A stretch of 64,000 nucleotides of DNA from Gammaproteobacteria bacterium (GCA_021156105.1 JAJNBD010000011.1:1-64000), one strand, 5' to 3'; counted from the first letter of the stretch, positions 9,072 through 19,216 are shown. A program made the numbers and translations. Notes: generated from the letters alone by a model not told the origin.

Positions 9072-12000
9072 ATGAATATTTCTACGCCATTTATTACCCG
9101 TCCAGTCATGACCATTTTAGTTATGGCTGCATTAGTGTTATTTGGCTTTTTAGGCTACTTTTCGATGCCTGTCAGCGATTTGCCGAATGTGGATTTTCCT
9201 ACTATCCAAGTAACCGCAAATTTATCTGGCGCAAGCCCCGAAACCATGGCGTCTGCTGTTGCGCAACCGCTAGAAAATAGCTTTGCAACGATTCCGGGTA
9301 TTACCTCAATGACATCATCCAGTAGTTTAGGTCAAACGCAAATTACTATGCAATTTGATTTGAACCGGAATATTGATGGTGCAGCGCAAGATGTTCAAGC
9401 GTCAATTTCGCAAACCCAGAAAAAACTGCCGCAAGATATGCAAAATCCGCCGTATTATAAAAAAGTTAATCCGGCTGATAACCCTGTTATGTATTTGGTT
9501 TTAAGTTCTGACGTGCTACCAATGTCAGAAGTGGATGAATACGCAGAAAATATGCTTGCACAACAATTATCCATGTTAAGCGGTGTTGCTCAAGTAGATA
9601 TTTATGGTAGTCAAAAATTTGCGGTACGTATTCAAGTCGATCCTAATAAATTAGTTGCGCATCAGCTTAGTTTTGATCAAGTGGTTAATGCCGTGGAAAA
9701 TAATAACGTAAATTTGCCAACGGGAATGATTGACGGCCCCCAACAACTTCGTACCATTAAAGTCGATGGCCAATTGTTTAAGGCAAAAGATTACCAGCCT
9801 TTAATTGTGACTTATCAAAATGGTCAAGCATTACGTTTAGAGCAAATTGCTAATGTGGTTGATAGCGTAGCAAATAATCAAGTAGCCAGTTGGACGAATG
9901 GTAAACGTTCAATCATGCTTGCCGTGCGCCGACAACCTGGTACAAATACTTTGGCCGTTATTGCAGGCATCAAGAAAGTTCTCCCGCAGTTTCAAGCAAA
10001 CTTGCCAAAAACGATTCATATGCAAGTGATGTATGATCGCTCAGAATCCATTAAATCCTCCGTGCATGAAGTTCAGTCCAACTTGGTGATTGCGGGCGCG
10101 CTCGTCGTTTTAGTCATCTTTCTTTTTTTAAAAAACTTATCGGCAACAATTATTCCAGCAGTGGTGCTCCCAGTAACCATTATTGGCACGTTTGCTTTTA
10201 TGTCTTTACTTGGCTTTAGTATTGATAATATTTCACTCATGGGCTTGACGCTGGCCGTAGGGTTTTTCGTAGATGATGCGATTGTGATGCTAGAGAATAT
10301 TCTGCGTCATATGGAGATGGGTAAAAGTCCTTTTCAAGCAGCGATGGCAGGCTCAAAAGAAATTGGTTTTACGATTGTTTCAATGACATTATCTTTAGCA
10401 GCCGCTTTTATTCCGCTCGTGTTTATGCCAGGCATTTTAGGGCGTTTATTACATGAATTCTCGGTGACTTTACTGATTTCAATTGCGATTTCGGCATTTG
10501 TTTCTTTAACCTTAACCCCTATGATGGCTTCACGCATGTTAAAAATTAAACATGTGAACACAGGGTTTTTGGCAGCTTTTGATGTGTGGTTCCAAAAAGT
10601 ACATGATGGTTATAAAAAATATTTACGGCTTTGCTTGGAGCATCAAAAGCTTGTTTTATTTATTTGGTTAAGTTGTATTGCTTTAACAGCGATGCTTTAT
10701 TGGCTTGTGCCTAAAGGCTTTATCCCGAATGAAGACACTGGTATTTTTATTGGCAGCACAGAAGCTTCGTTAGACACTTCTTTTGCTTCTATGGTTAAGC
10801 TCCAAAGCCAAGCGGCAGAAATCCTACAAAAAGATTCTGCTATTGATGCCGTAATGTCAGTAGTTAATAATCATAATACAGGTAAATTATTTTTGCGCTT
10901 AAAACCCCGGGACGAGAGAGATAATTGGGAAACGGTGCTTGCACGTCTAAGGAAAGAAGCAAATGTTGTTCCTGGTTTAAAAGTGTATATCCAAGCGCAA
11001 GCAGCAATTACCGTTGGCGGTAAAGCAACTAAAAGCCAGTACCAGTATACCTTGCAGAGCACCGATTTAGATGAACTTTATAAATATGGCAATGCCTTAT
11101 ATGAACGCTTGCGCACTATTCCACAGTTAGTAGACGTAACCACGGATGCTGAAATGACAAGTCCACAACTTAAAGTTTCTGTCGATCGCGATAAAGCAGC
11201 TAGTATGAATGTTAGTATGGCAACGATCCAAAATACTTTAAGTTATGCACTAGGTTCGCCACAAATTTCGACGATTTACACACAAAGCGATCAGTTTGAA
11301 GTAATCATCGAAGTAGCGCCAGCCTTGCAAAATTCGGTTGATGTAGTGAAACAAATTTATGTGCGTAGCGATGATGGTAAAAACCTTATTCCACTCAGCG
11401 CCCTAGCAAGTTTTGAGAATACTGTTGGGCCAGAAGTTGTTAATCACCAAAACCAAACGCCATCATTAACCGTTTCTTTTAACGTGAAAGAAGGTGTATC
11501 TTTGGGCGACGCGGTTGCTACCGTTAACCAAGTTGCGCAAAATATGAATATTCCTGACTATATTATAAAAAACTTCCAAGGTAACGCAAAAGCATTTCAA
11601 GATTCTTTAAAAGGTTATGGTTTATTAATCTTTTTAGCAATTGCCGTGATTTATATTTTGCTAGGAATTCTTTATGAAAGTTTTGTGCATCCGTTTACGA
11701 TTCTTTCAACGTTGCCGACAGCCGGTATTGGTGCTTTAATAACTTTAATTGTGGCGCAAACGCCATTGGATCTATATGGATTCATTGGTTTATTGATGCT
11801 AATTGGTATTGTGAAGAAGAATGCGATTATGATGATCGACTTTGCGCTGGTTGATCAGCGCCAAGGCAGGGCACCAACAGAAGCCATTTATGACGCATGT
11901 GTTATTCGTTTCCGACCAATTATGATGACCACTTTTGCCGCCTTCATGGGCGCTTTGCCTATTGTATTAGCCATGGGAAGCGGGGCGAGTGCGCGTCGAG

Positions 12001-12140
12001 CGTTAGGCTTGGCAGTAACTGGCGGCTTACTTACCTCACAAATTTTGACTTTATTTTCAACGCCAGTGATTTATCTTTATATGGAGAAATTACGAGAGCA
12101 CATCCTTGCGTGGCGGAAGAGTAGGGCAAACGTGGCATGA
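9072..12140 (+). CDS. RND multidrug efflux permease (HAE1/MdtB-MdtC-like)
   Basis: 1022 aa with the RND layout: a transmembrane helix at 10-30, a large periplasmic loop, a helix block at about 335-540, a second loop, and a final helix block at about 850-1010. The motif FFVDDAIVMLEN in the fourth helix carries the Asp pair of the proton relay. The sequence matches the MdtB/MdtC/HAE1 group of inner-membrane drug/proton antiporters. No membrane-fusion protein or outer-membrane channel gene is adjacent, so partners must be elsewhere. It overlaps tadA by 4 bases (ATGA), so the two are probably cotranscribed. Confidence 0.93.
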   Translation: MNISTPFITRPVMTILVMAALVLFGFLGYFSMPVSDLPNVDFPTIQVTANLSGASPETMASAVAQPLENSFATIPGITSMTSSSSLGQTQITMQFDLNRNIDGAAQDVQASISQTQKKLPQDMQNPPYYKKVNPADNPVMYLVLSSDVLPMSEVDEYAENMLAQQLSMLSGVAQVDIYGSQKFAVRIQVDPNKLVAHQLSFDQVVNAVENNNVNLPTGMIDGPQQLRTIKVDGQLFKAKDYQPLIVTYQNGQALRLEQIANVVDSVANNQVASWTNGKRSIMLAVRRQPGTNTLAVIAGIKKVLPQFQANLPKTIHMQVMYDRSESIKSSVHEVQSNLVIAGALVVLVIFLFLKNLSATIIPAVVLPVTIIGTFAFMSLLGFSIDNISLMGLTLAVGFFVDDAIVMLENILRHMEMGKSPFQAAMAGSKEIGFTIVSMTLSLAAAFIPLVFMPGILGRLLHEFSVTLLISIAISAFVSLTLTPMMASRMLKIKHVNTGFLAAFDVWFQKVHDGYKKYLRLCLEHQKLVLFIWLSCIALTAMLYWLVPKGFIPNEDTGIFIGSTEASLDTSFASMVKLQSQAAEILQKDSAIDAVMSVVNNHNTGKLFLRLKPRDERDNWETVLARLRKEANVVPGLKVYIQAQAAITVGGKATKSQYQYTLQSTDLDELYKYGNALYERLRTIPQLVDVTTDAEMTSPQLKVSVDRDKAASMNVSMATIQNTLSYALGSPQISTIYTQSDQFEVIIEVAPALQNSVDVVKQIYVRSDDGKNLIPLSALASFENTVGPEVVNHQNQTPSLTVSFNVKEGVSLGDAVATVNQVAQNMNIPDYIIKNFQGNAKAFQDSLKGYGLLIFLAIAVIYILLGILYESFVHPFTILSTLPTAGIGALITLIVAQTPLDLYGFIGLLMLIGIVKKNAIMMIDFALVDQRQGRAPTEAIYDACVIRFRPIMMTTFAAFMGALPIVLAMGSGASARRALGLAVTGGLLTSQILTLFSTPVIYLYMEKLREHILAWRKSRANVA

Positions 12141-12589
12141 TGAATGATGAATATTGGATGCAACAAGCATTAAAGCTTGCCCAAAAAGCTGCTGAAGTAG
12201 GGGAAGTTCCGATTGGCGCTATTTTATTAGATGAAAACCAGACAGCTATTGCGCAAGCGCATAACCACCCCATTTATTTAAATGATCCCACGGCCCATGC
12301 AGAAATTCTGGTTTTACGCCAAGCAGCACAAGTTAAGCAAAATTACCGCTTGCCAGGAACCACTTTATACTGCACGCTCGAACCTTGCGCGATGTGTGCT
12401 GGCGCGCTCATCCAAGCACGCGTTGATCGCATTGTTTTTGGCGCATTTGATGCCCGCAGCGGTGCGCTAGTAAGTGTATGCCAACTCTTAAACCACCCCA
12501 GCTTAAATCATCATGCAAAAGTCGTGGGTGGTATTTGTGAGCAAGAATCAGTAAAATTACTGCAAAATTTCTTTAAACAGCGCCGATAA
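12137..12589 (+). CDS. tadA: tRNA-specific adenosine deaminase TadA
   Basis: 150 aa cytidine-deaminase fold. The zinc and proton-shuttle motif TAHAEI lies at about 52-57, and PCAMCAGAL at about 83-91 provides the two Cys ligands. The family deaminates A34 to inosine in tRNA-Arg(ACG), an essential decoding step. The family length is normal. The ATG overlaps the stop of the RND gene, an unusual partner for tadA. Confidence 0.95.
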   Translation: MMNDEYWMQQALKLAQKAAEVGEVPIGAILLDENQTAIAQAHNHPIYLNDPTAHAEILVLRQAAQVKQNYRLPGTTLYCTLEPCAMCAGALIQARVDRIVFGAFDARSGALVSVCQLLNHPSLNHHAKVVGGICEQESVKLLQNFFKQRR

Positions 12590-12593
12590 CACC

Positions 12594-12760
12594 AAAGTCA
12601 ACAAACGGGGTCAGGCCCCGATTGTTGACTTAGAACCAATTACCCCTCCTGTTGCTTCATGGGTAAAAAGAAAAGAGCTGTTGGAGGCGAATTTTTTTAA
12701 TGCTAGGCTCCTTTGTCGACTTAAGTCAACAATTAGGGCCTGACCCCGTTTGTTGACTTA
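12594..12760. repeat. REPIN-like inverted doublet
   Basis: Two ~38-base elements in opposite orientation (about 12594-12632 and 12722-12760) share GTCAACAAACGGGGTCAGGC. Each is itself an imperfect palindrome bounded by AAGTCAACAA/TTGTTGACTT. About 90 bases of unrelated sequence separate them. Paired inverted REP elements of this kind (REPINs) are non-autonomous and mobilised by RAYT transposases elsewhere in the genome. No transposase gene is in this window. Confidence 0.75.
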
Positions 12761-12772
12761 TAAGGGAACTTT

Positions 12773-13414
12773 ATGAAAAAAATTATTATTTTTTTGATTA
12801 GCTTATTTTTTACCCAGGTCGTTTTTGCAGACCAGCAAGCAACGCAAGCGTTGATGACGGATTTGGCTAAATTGCAATCTGTTCAGGGCCAATTTGGGCA
12901 GACTATCAAAGATGCACATGGTGCTGTCATGCAGCAAACCAAGGGTGATTTTGCTTTAAACCGACCAGTCAGCGGTCAAACACAGGGTTTGTTTTATTGG
13001 AACGTTAAAACCGATCCTAAGCAGGTATTGATTGCAGATGGCAAAAATTTTTGGTTTTATGATGTCAGTTTACAGCAAGTTACCAAGCAATCCCAAAGTG
13101 CTGTGGCAACCCAAAATTCACCAGCAATGCTGTTATCTGGCGACCTTAAACAAATTAGCAAACAATATAATATCAGTATGATAACGGCAAATAGCGAACA
13201 AAAATTCACTTTAGTGCCAATCAAAACCGCACAAGGGAGTGGCACATTTACTCAGTTAGTCATTATTTTTTCGGCGGGTGAATTGAAAAAAATGCAAGCA
13301 GTCGATGCACTAGAAAACCACATTGAAATTAATTTTTCCAACTTAAAAACACCAGCACCCGCAAGCTTATTTGTTTTCAAAAAACCCGCTGGTGCTGAAG
13401 TTGTACAAGCGTAA
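12773..13414 (+). CDS. lolA: Outer-membrane lipoprotein carrier protein LolA
   Basis: 213 aa with a signal peptide (MKKIIIFLI..., cleavage after VFA, residue 19). The mature part matches LolA: an N-terminal helix, then QTKGDFALNRPV, FYWNVKTDPKQVLIADGKNFW split over beta strands, and the YDVSLQQVTKQ strand. LolA ferries lipoproteins through the periplasm from LolCDE to LolB. SD-like AAGGGAA before the ATG. The stop is 8 bases before alr, so the two are likely cotranscribed. The REPIN-like repeat ends 12 bases upstream. Confidence 0.88.
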   Translation: MKKIIIFLISLFFTQVVFADQQATQALMTDLAKLQSVQGQFGQTIKDAHGAVMQQTKGDFALNRPVSGQTQGLFYWNVKTDPKQVLIADGKNFWFYDVSLQQVTKQSQSAVATQNSPAMLLSGDLKQISKQYNISMITANSEQKFTLVPIKTAQGSGTFTQLVIIFSAGELKKMQAVDALENHIEINFSNLKTPAPASLFVFKKPAGAEVVQA

Positions 13415-13422
13415 CTACTAAT

Positions 13423-14514
13423 ATGCGTGAACTTCTCTTAAATGCAGCGGCATTAAAGAATAACTTGCAACAAGTTAAATTTAAAGCTCCTCGCTCAAAT
13501 ATTTTAGCCATGGTTAAAGCTAATGCCTATGGCCATGGCCTTGTATGGGCGGCTAAGCATTTAGTCATTGCGGGTGCTAATGCTTTAGGGGTGGCAGATA
13601 TAGAAGAAGCGCTACAGCTGCGCAAAGAAGGCATTCAAGCCCCCATTTTACTGTTGGATGGCATACAAACCAAAGCCATGCTGGATGTGGCCATCATTCA
13701 ACGCTTACATTTAGTTGTACACGACTTTCAACAAATTGAACTATTAGAAAGTTTACGCACTAATCAAAAAATACATCTTTGGTTAAAAGTTGATTCTGGC
13801 CTGCATCGCATGGGCTTTTTACCTGAAGACGTTGAAACAGCTTATCAACGATTAATAGCATTAAATTGTGCGCACCAGCCAATCGTCCTGATGACTCACT
13901 TTTCGGATGCTGATGTACAGCATAGCGTAAAAACTAAATTACAAATAGAACTATTTCAAAATATTCACCGACAATTAACAGAAAAATTTAATAAGCCTAT
14001 TCAAACTAGCCTAGCCAATTCTGCAGGTATCCTAGCCTGGCCAGATTCACATGGTGATTGGGTGCGCCCAGGCATCATGCTTTATGGAGCTTCACCATTT
14101 TCTTCTCAAACTGCAACTGAATTACAGCTCCAGCCTGTGATGACGATAAAATCTTGCCTAATCGCCATACATGATTATCCTGCTGGCGAATGTATTGGCT
14201 ATGGTGGAACTTATACTTGTCGCCAGAAGACGAGGGCAGGGGTCGTGGCTTTTGGCTATGGCGATGGTTATCCACGTGCTGCTCATGGTAGCCATGTACT
14301 TATCCAGGATCAACTTTTTCCCGTAATTGGCCGAATTTCAATGGATTTATTGCAGATTGATTTAACCGATCATCCCGAAATTCAGTTAGGAGAAATGGCA
14401 ACATTATTTGGCGAAAATCTCCCAGTCGAAAAATTAGCCACCGCAGCAAATACCATTGCTTATGAAATTCTCTGCAGAATCATGCGTCATCGTACAGGTG
14501 TGAAGTATCAATAA
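13423..14514 (+). CDS. alr: Alanine racemase
   Basis: 363 aa fold-type III PLP enzyme. The PLP lysine is K32 in MVKANAYGHG. A second catalytic Tyr lies in GYGGTYTC (about 264-271), and GYGDGYPRAA near 284 and RISMD near 303 are conserved. It converts L-Ala to D-Ala for peptidoglycan. It directly follows lolA and is closed by a terminator. Confidence 0.96.
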   Translation: MRELLLNAAALKNNLQQVKFKAPRSNILAMVKANAYGHGLVWAAKHLVIAGANALGVADIEEALQLRKEGIQAPILLLDGIQTKAMLDVAIIQRLHLVVHDFQQIELLESLRTNQKIHLWLKVDSGLHRMGFLPEDVETAYQRLIALNCAHQPIVLMTHFSDADVQHSVKTKLQIELFQNIHRQLTEKFNKPIQTSLANSAGILAWPDSHGDWVRPGIMLYGASPFSSQTATELQLQPVMTIKSCLIAIHDYPAGECIGYGGTYTCRQKTRAGVVAFGYGDGYPRAAHGSHVLIQDQLFPVIGRISMDLLQIDLTDHPEIQLGEMATLFGENLPVEKLATAANTIAYEILCRIMRHRTGVKYQ

Positions 14515-14524
14515 CAAAAATGAA

Positions 14525-14558
14525 AAAAGCGACAAGACAGTTAAAACTTGTCGCTTTT
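14525..14558. terminator. Bidirectional terminator between alr and the MFS gene
   Basis: AAAAGCGACAAG and CTTGTCGCTTTT form a perfect 12-bp stem with a 10-base loop. T-runs suit both directions, between two convergent genes. Confidence 0.88.
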
Positions 14559-14569
14559 AAGTTAAGACT

Positions 14570-15877
14570 TTATGGCTTAGATTGATGCTTAGAGTTGTAT
14601 TCGCGGCAATTTGTTTCGCGCACAAAGCATGCAGCTAGGAAAGCTAACACAAAGGTGGCTGGAAAAATTAACATTGCTTTTTCAAACGCTATATTTGAAT
14701 AAATGTGCACATTATTCAAAACTTTTCCTGTCCAGTAATGATCCATGATCATTCCAAAAATAGGCTGAAATAACGCTGGCGCGCCCATGATTAATACAGA
14801 AGCTAAACCCGTTGCCGTACTGCTGACGATGCGGTTGTTGCTTTCGGTAATTAAAGGGTATGCCAGTACCTGTGCACTGGTAAAAAAGCCAATAAAAAAG
14901 AATAAAAGCAGCAGGGCATGATAGCCTAAATAAGCAAACTCTGTTAAAACCAAGATTGAAAAAATTGACAAAATTGCGCCAATAACCATAGGGAATTTGC
15001 GCAAGCTGATTTTATCCGACCACGCACCAATCACGGGGCCACCAATAATCGTTCCAATAAAAATCATTGATACGACATTAGATGATTGGATATCGCTTAA
15101 GTGATGGACTTGCTCAAGATACATATTTCCCCAAAGCGCACATAAAAGCATTAAGGGAAGATTTAAAAATGCTGTATATAAACCTGCCAACCAGTTTTGA
15201 ATATTGCCTAGCGCAAGCTTAATACTTGCCCAGAAGCCAAGATCATGGAGCTGATGCTGTTGTTTTGCATATTGTTGTTCATAACCCTTAGGAAAGTCTT
15301 GAACATTGATAAAGATAATGAAGTATACGATAACACCAAATACAGCATTCAATAACACGACATTACGCCAAGAAAAATGATGAGTTAAGAGTGTTAAAGG
15401 GGTTTCAGCCGCAAGGCCACCAAGCATAGCAAAGGTGACGATCAAGCCGATAACAAAAGCCAACATACGTGTGGGAAACCAGCGTGATGCTAACCGAATA
15501 CAACTTAAGAAACAGAAAGCATTACCAATACCTGCAAGAAAATGGCAAGCTGCTGCAAACCAATATTGCGTCGATATCGCAAAACCAGCAGTTCCTAGAA
15601 CACACAATGCAAGGGCAGTTAGAACCACTTTGCGTGTTGAAACTCGGTCAAGAACAATCCCGGCAGGAAGCAGGAAGATAACATCTGCATATAAATACAT
15701 AGCAGATAAATTTCCTAATTGTCCTGCATCCACATGAAAATCTGCCATCAAGCTTCCGCTGATTGCATTGAACATGTGCATTTGAATGAATTCGTAAAAA
15801 AAGAAAAGTGCAGCTGAAAAAACAACAATCCAACGATGTTTATGATGATGCTCAATAACCTGATCGCGCGTGCTCAT
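14570..15877 (-). CDS. Major facilitator superfamily transporter
   Basis: 435 aa with about 12 membrane helices and the MFS signature after helix 2 (GIVLDRVSTRK, about 73-83). A short cytoplasmic N-terminus is rich in His (IEHHHKHR). The family imports or exports small metabolites by symport or antiport. It resembles MFS paralogs common in Legionella-type bacteria, but the substrate cannot be read. Single gene with its own terminator. Confidence 0.88.
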   Translation of the reverse strand: MSTRDQVIEHHHKHRWIVVFSAALFFFYEFIQMHMFNAISGSLMADFHVDAGQLGNLSAMYLYADVIFLLPAGIVLDRVSTRKVVLTALALCVLGTAGFAISTQYWFAAACHFLAGIGNAFCFLSCIRLASRWFPTRMLAFVIGLIVTFAMLGGLAAETPLTLLTHHFSWRNVVLLNAVFGVIVYFIIFINVQDFPKGYEQQYAKQQHQLHDLGFWASIKLALGNIQNWLAGLYTAFLNLPLMLLCALWGNMYLEQVHHLSDIQSSNVVSMIFIGTIIGGPVIGAWSDKISLRKFPMVIGAILSIFSILVLTEFAYLGYHALLLLFFFIGFFTSAQVLAYPLITESNNRIVSSTATGLASVLIMGAPALFQPIFGMIMDHYWTGKVLNNVHIYSNIAFEKAMLIFPATFVLAFLAACFVRETNCREYNSKHQSKP

Positions 15878-16225
15878 GAGTATCCTTTATTGATAGGCTT
15901 TGCGAATTTTAACCAGTTATGAGAAAATGCGCAAATACTGCGCGCATTTATCACCTATCTATTAAATTTTTAAGAAATTTTTACCTAGCCCTGAAGAGAA
16001 TAAAAAAGCAAAAGATCTATCATTATGGATAAAAGTTGCCACGAAGAGCAATCTGGCCTAGCGCTTATCAAATAAACAGTTTCAGAAGAAAGGTAGTGCG
16101 AAGTCTATTAGAATTTATTTGGTTAATAATAGATAACTAAAATTTGTTTCAAAAAAGTATTATTCGCTCTGGCTAGTAGCGCCTATTTCTGTCCCTGTTA
16201 ATTTGTTTTCAATAAGAGGTAAGCA
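15878..16225. other. Intergenic region, promoter area only
   Basis: About 350 AT-rich bases between divergent genes. No open frame, RNA gene or repeat was recognised. Promoters for both flanking genes must lie here. Confidence 0.4.
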
Positions 16226-18349
16226 ATGTTTAATTTAAACGATGGTTCACTTGAAAAAATAATTGCTAGAAAAATATATTTTCAAGCAAGCACGATTGTA
16301 ATATTACCAAATGGGCAAATTTTACCAGGTGGTGTCGCAGATAAAAAAAATGGTATTTTTGGAAAGTGGAAACTCTTATTGCTAAATTCTGATGAGTTAC
16401 AGCATCCCTCTAACGCTATAAAAAAAATACAGGATTATTTTCAATACTGTCAGCAGAGGGTAGATTTTATTGCAGAGCAATTAAGTAGAGTAGCATATTC
16501 TCGTTTCTCAGATTTTAAAGCGTTTGGCAATGAATCTTTAATTAGCACTTGCTTATCAGATTTTTCAGCTGCCTTAAAATTTACTGCTAAGCAAAAACAA
16601 GAGCTTTCCAAATTATTGCAAGAATTTCATGCTGTTCCTTCTCACAAACCAAGCGAGATAAAAGCTGGATTTGAGAGACTCAAGCAGTTTATCAGTAGTA
16701 ATTTAATGGTAGATATTCTAAAGCTTGAGGCGCAAGGTATTTACAAGCAATGCATTAAAAAAAATTTACCTAAAGTTGACCTATCATTAAAAGAAAAAAT
16801 TATTGCTGAACTTTTTAGAATAGAAGCTAACTCTTATTTAAAAAGTTATCTTTATAATTTTTTCTTAGATCCACTATCTGATATGGTTTTTTATGCTTCC
16901 GCAGAAGACTTAGCTAATGCATATCTCTATAGCAAAAAGCCTGGTGCTGCCAGAATTACTTTTGGATCAGCTAATGCTGAATATTCCCGTATTGCAATCG
17001 CTTTTGGGTCTTCACTCCTTGATATCACGTGTCCTATTCACGCTCTTCCAGGTAATGTGGGTCAAAAAATAGCTGGCATTGCAGGTAACGCTAACTGCCT
17101 GATAGGTAAAACGCTTGTTGAAGAAATGGTAGATTACTTTACTTCTAGCGCTAAGGGGTATTCGTTTTTCTCGGCAATAAAGCAAAGCATTGCTGCGCAA
17201 GCAAGTGTACTGGCACGCCCTCATCCATTTCTATCCATCGCAAAGAAAGCATTAGCAGGCAATAAACTCACGCATGCTGAAAAAACTACATGGTCTAATA
17301 TTTGCGCTGCAATCGAAAGCTATGCTTGGCCGACAGGAACAAGGCCACAAACAATCAATGATAAATTAATCACAAAGATCGTAGAGGAATTTAATAGCGT
17401 ATTAAATTCACTCTATGAACAAGCAGCTGCATATCCTCCTGAGTCTCTATCAATTGAAATATATGGAAAACTATCAACACTATTTTTAACCTATGGAAAA
17501 TTAGCAGAACTTGCTTTTGCTAAAATTAAGTTTATAGATTTTTTCCAACGAATGAGACAGGCAGTGGAAGATAGCATACCTAAAATACAAATTGCGCAAG
17601 AATCTCAGCCATTTTATAAAGATGATTCTTCAGCATTCCGTTATTCACAAATTGCATTACCTTTATTATTTTTGCCTGCTCAGCCACTTGATAAGCATTC
17701 TGCTTATGAACTGCCATTATCCCTAATTCATACGCTTGGAAATGGTACTGCAGCAGAAGCAAGGGTTAGTAATAAGATTGAGATAGAATTTCAACAAAAG
17801 GAAAAGCCTTCTGCTATCAAGCTTCCTCAAAATTTAAGAACTTCTATTGATGGGCATTTAATGCTTGGTGCGGTATTGTTACACTTGGCAAGTCAATCGG
17901 TAACTTGGTTTAAACATAGGTGGTGGCAAACTCCTATTAAAAAAACTTCACCGGATTTGCTTGTTGGCGCACCTTTATTGCATGAAAAATTGTTCAACTG
18001 TCGGCAGAGGCTTTTAGCTTTAGAATGCCAGCTGGAAGAAATCCAATTTAACCATTTAGTACCAGATGAAGAAAGTCGTTGGTTGATTGAAGATACCCTA
18101 CAACCACTACAGGCAAAGTTATTAAAATTTAAGCTAGACGCGACGACAACACAGCTAATAGATTTTGAATTAGATATTGAGGCATTAGAGAATGCTATAA
18201 AGGAAATTCATGATGCACACCATGAAAAATTGTTGCAGCAGTCGATGGCTTCTGCGCGCCAGAAGGTCAACTTTTTCTCATCACAGTCCGCCGTGAAAGC
18301 TGACGTAAACTATGCAATGCTTGCTGGAGGATTGCAGCTACAACCCTAA
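16226..18349 (+). CDS. Large orphan protein, possible secreted effector
   Basis: 707 aa with AGAGGTAAG as ribosome-binding site. No signal peptide and no convincing membrane segment. The sequence is mostly helical and Lys/Leu/Gln/Ser rich. A region around 215-310 contains Gly/Ser-rich stretches (GAARITFGSANAEYS, IAGIAGNANC). The C-terminal third (about 590-680) has long charged helices that may form a coiled coil. No family recognised. Its size, soluble helical make-up, single-gene setting and promoter-rich flank are like effector genes of Legionellales, but this is inference only. Confidence 0.75.
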   Translation: MFNLNDGSLEKIIARKIYFQASTIVILPNGQILPGGVADKKNGIFGKWKLLLLNSDELQHPSNAIKKIQDYFQYCQQRVDFIAEQLSRVAYSRFSDFKAFGNESLISTCLSDFSAALKFTAKQKQELSKLLQEFHAVPSHKPSEIKAGFERLKQFISSNLMVDILKLEAQGIYKQCIKKNLPKVDLSLKEKIIAELFRIEANSYLKSYLYNFFLDPLSDMVFYASAEDLANAYLYSKKPGAARITFGSANAEYSRIAIAFGSSLLDITCPIHALPGNVGQKIAGIAGNANCLIGKTLVEEMVDYFTSSAKGYSFFSAIKQSIAAQASVLARPHPFLSIAKKALAGNKLTHAEKTTWSNICAAIESYAWPTGTRPQTINDKLITKIVEEFNSVLNSLYEQAAAYPPESLSIEIYGKLSTLFLTYGKLAELAFAKIKFIDFFQRMRQAVEDSIPKIQIAQESQPFYKDDSSAFRYSQIALPLLFLPAQPLDKHSAYELPLSLIHTLGNGTAAEARVSNKIEIEFQQKEKPSAIKLPQNLRTSIDGHLMLGAVLLHLASQSVTWFKHRWWQTPIKKTSPDLLVGAPLLHEKLFNCRQRLLALECQLEEIQFNHLVPDEESRWLIEDTLQPLQAKLLKFKLDATTTQLIDFELDIEALENAIKEIHDAHHEKLLQQSMASARQKVNFFSSQSAVKADVNYAMLAGGLQLQP

Positions 18350-18379
18350 TCTTTGGGAGTATAGCTGCTTTAACCAGTG

Positions 18380-18991
18380 TTACAAGGAAGAAGCCAAAGG
18401 CTGATACTGTTTTGCCTCGTTTGAATAAACCAATATCTCACCTTTTTCAATATCAAAAAACCATTGGTGAATTTGGAGTTGGTTTTGCATCACCCGGGAT
18501 TTAATCCAAGGAAAAGTTAAACAATTTTGATAAGAATGGAGGAGGGCATGCTCAGCAACTTTATTCACATCCTGACCACAAGCATGATGATTAATGAGTG
18601 AAACCCAGCGGCTGATAAAATCATTTTGCGTTAAGTTTTCGCCATGGATTAAAGCATCAATACCACCGCACTGACTGTGGCCTAAGATAATCAAATGTTT
18701 TACATTTAAATAACAGATGCCAAATTCTAAAGCAGCACTGGTACCATGATGACCTTCATCTGCTTCATAAGGCGGAATAATATTCGCGACATTTCTCACG
18801 ATAAATAAATCGCCCGGATCACATTGCAAAATTAAAGAAGGGTCCACACGCGAATCACAACAAGCTACCACCATAATTTCTGGCTTTTGCCCATCATGCG
18901 CAAGATGCTGCATCACTGAATGATCGCCAGTTGCGTATTTTTCACGGAAAGTAAAATATCCGTGAATGATTTTTTTAAAAGACTTTTCCAT
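18380..18991 (-). CDS. Beta-class carbonic anhydrase
   Basis: 203 aa. The zinc ligands are visible: CCDSRVDP (Cys and the Asp-Arg dyad, about 42-49) and GHSQCGGI (His and Cys about 102-106). It converts CO2 to bicarbonate in the cytoplasm. Length typical. Three bases separate it from the upstream small membrane protein gene, so the two are cotranscribed. Confidence 0.95.
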   Translation of the reverse strand: MEKSFKKIIHGYFTFREKYATGDHSVMQHLAHDGQKPEIMVVACCDSRVDPSLILQCDPGDLFIVRNVANIIPPYEADEGHHGTSAALEFGICYLNVKHLIILGHSQCGGIDALIHGENLTQNDFISRWVSLINHHACGQDVNKVAEHALLHSYQNCLTFPWIKSRVMQNQLQIHQWFFDIEKGEILVYSNEAKQYQPLASSL

Positions 18992-18994
18992 TTT

Positions 18995-19216
18995 TTATAG
19001 TGGATAAAATTTATTAAGTATAAAAGGTAAAAAAGTTAAGCCTAATCCCCAAAGCAATAAAGGCCATACATTGCTAATGAGATAAGGATATAGCATTAAA
19101 GCAATTCCTGATAGCGTAAAATAAAGATTGTTCTTTTTACCATAATAAAAATATCCTATTCCTATGACGCTAAATATCAGCGTTAAAAAAAATGTGGTAG
19201 GCGAAAAATCAAACAT
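18995..19216 (-). CDS. Small membrane protein, two to three helices
   Basis: 73 aa, nearly all hydrophobic: segments at about 7-25, 31-48 and 50-69, with the basic turn YYGKKNNLY between the first two. It is placed directly upstream of the carbonic anhydrase gene on the same strand. No known role. A link to CO2/bicarbonate handling is only suggested by the adjacency. Confidence 0.6.
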   Translation of the reverse strand: MFDFSPTTFFLTLIFSVIGIGYFYYGKKNNLYFTLSGIALMLYPYLISNVWPLLLWGLGLTFLPFILNKFYPL

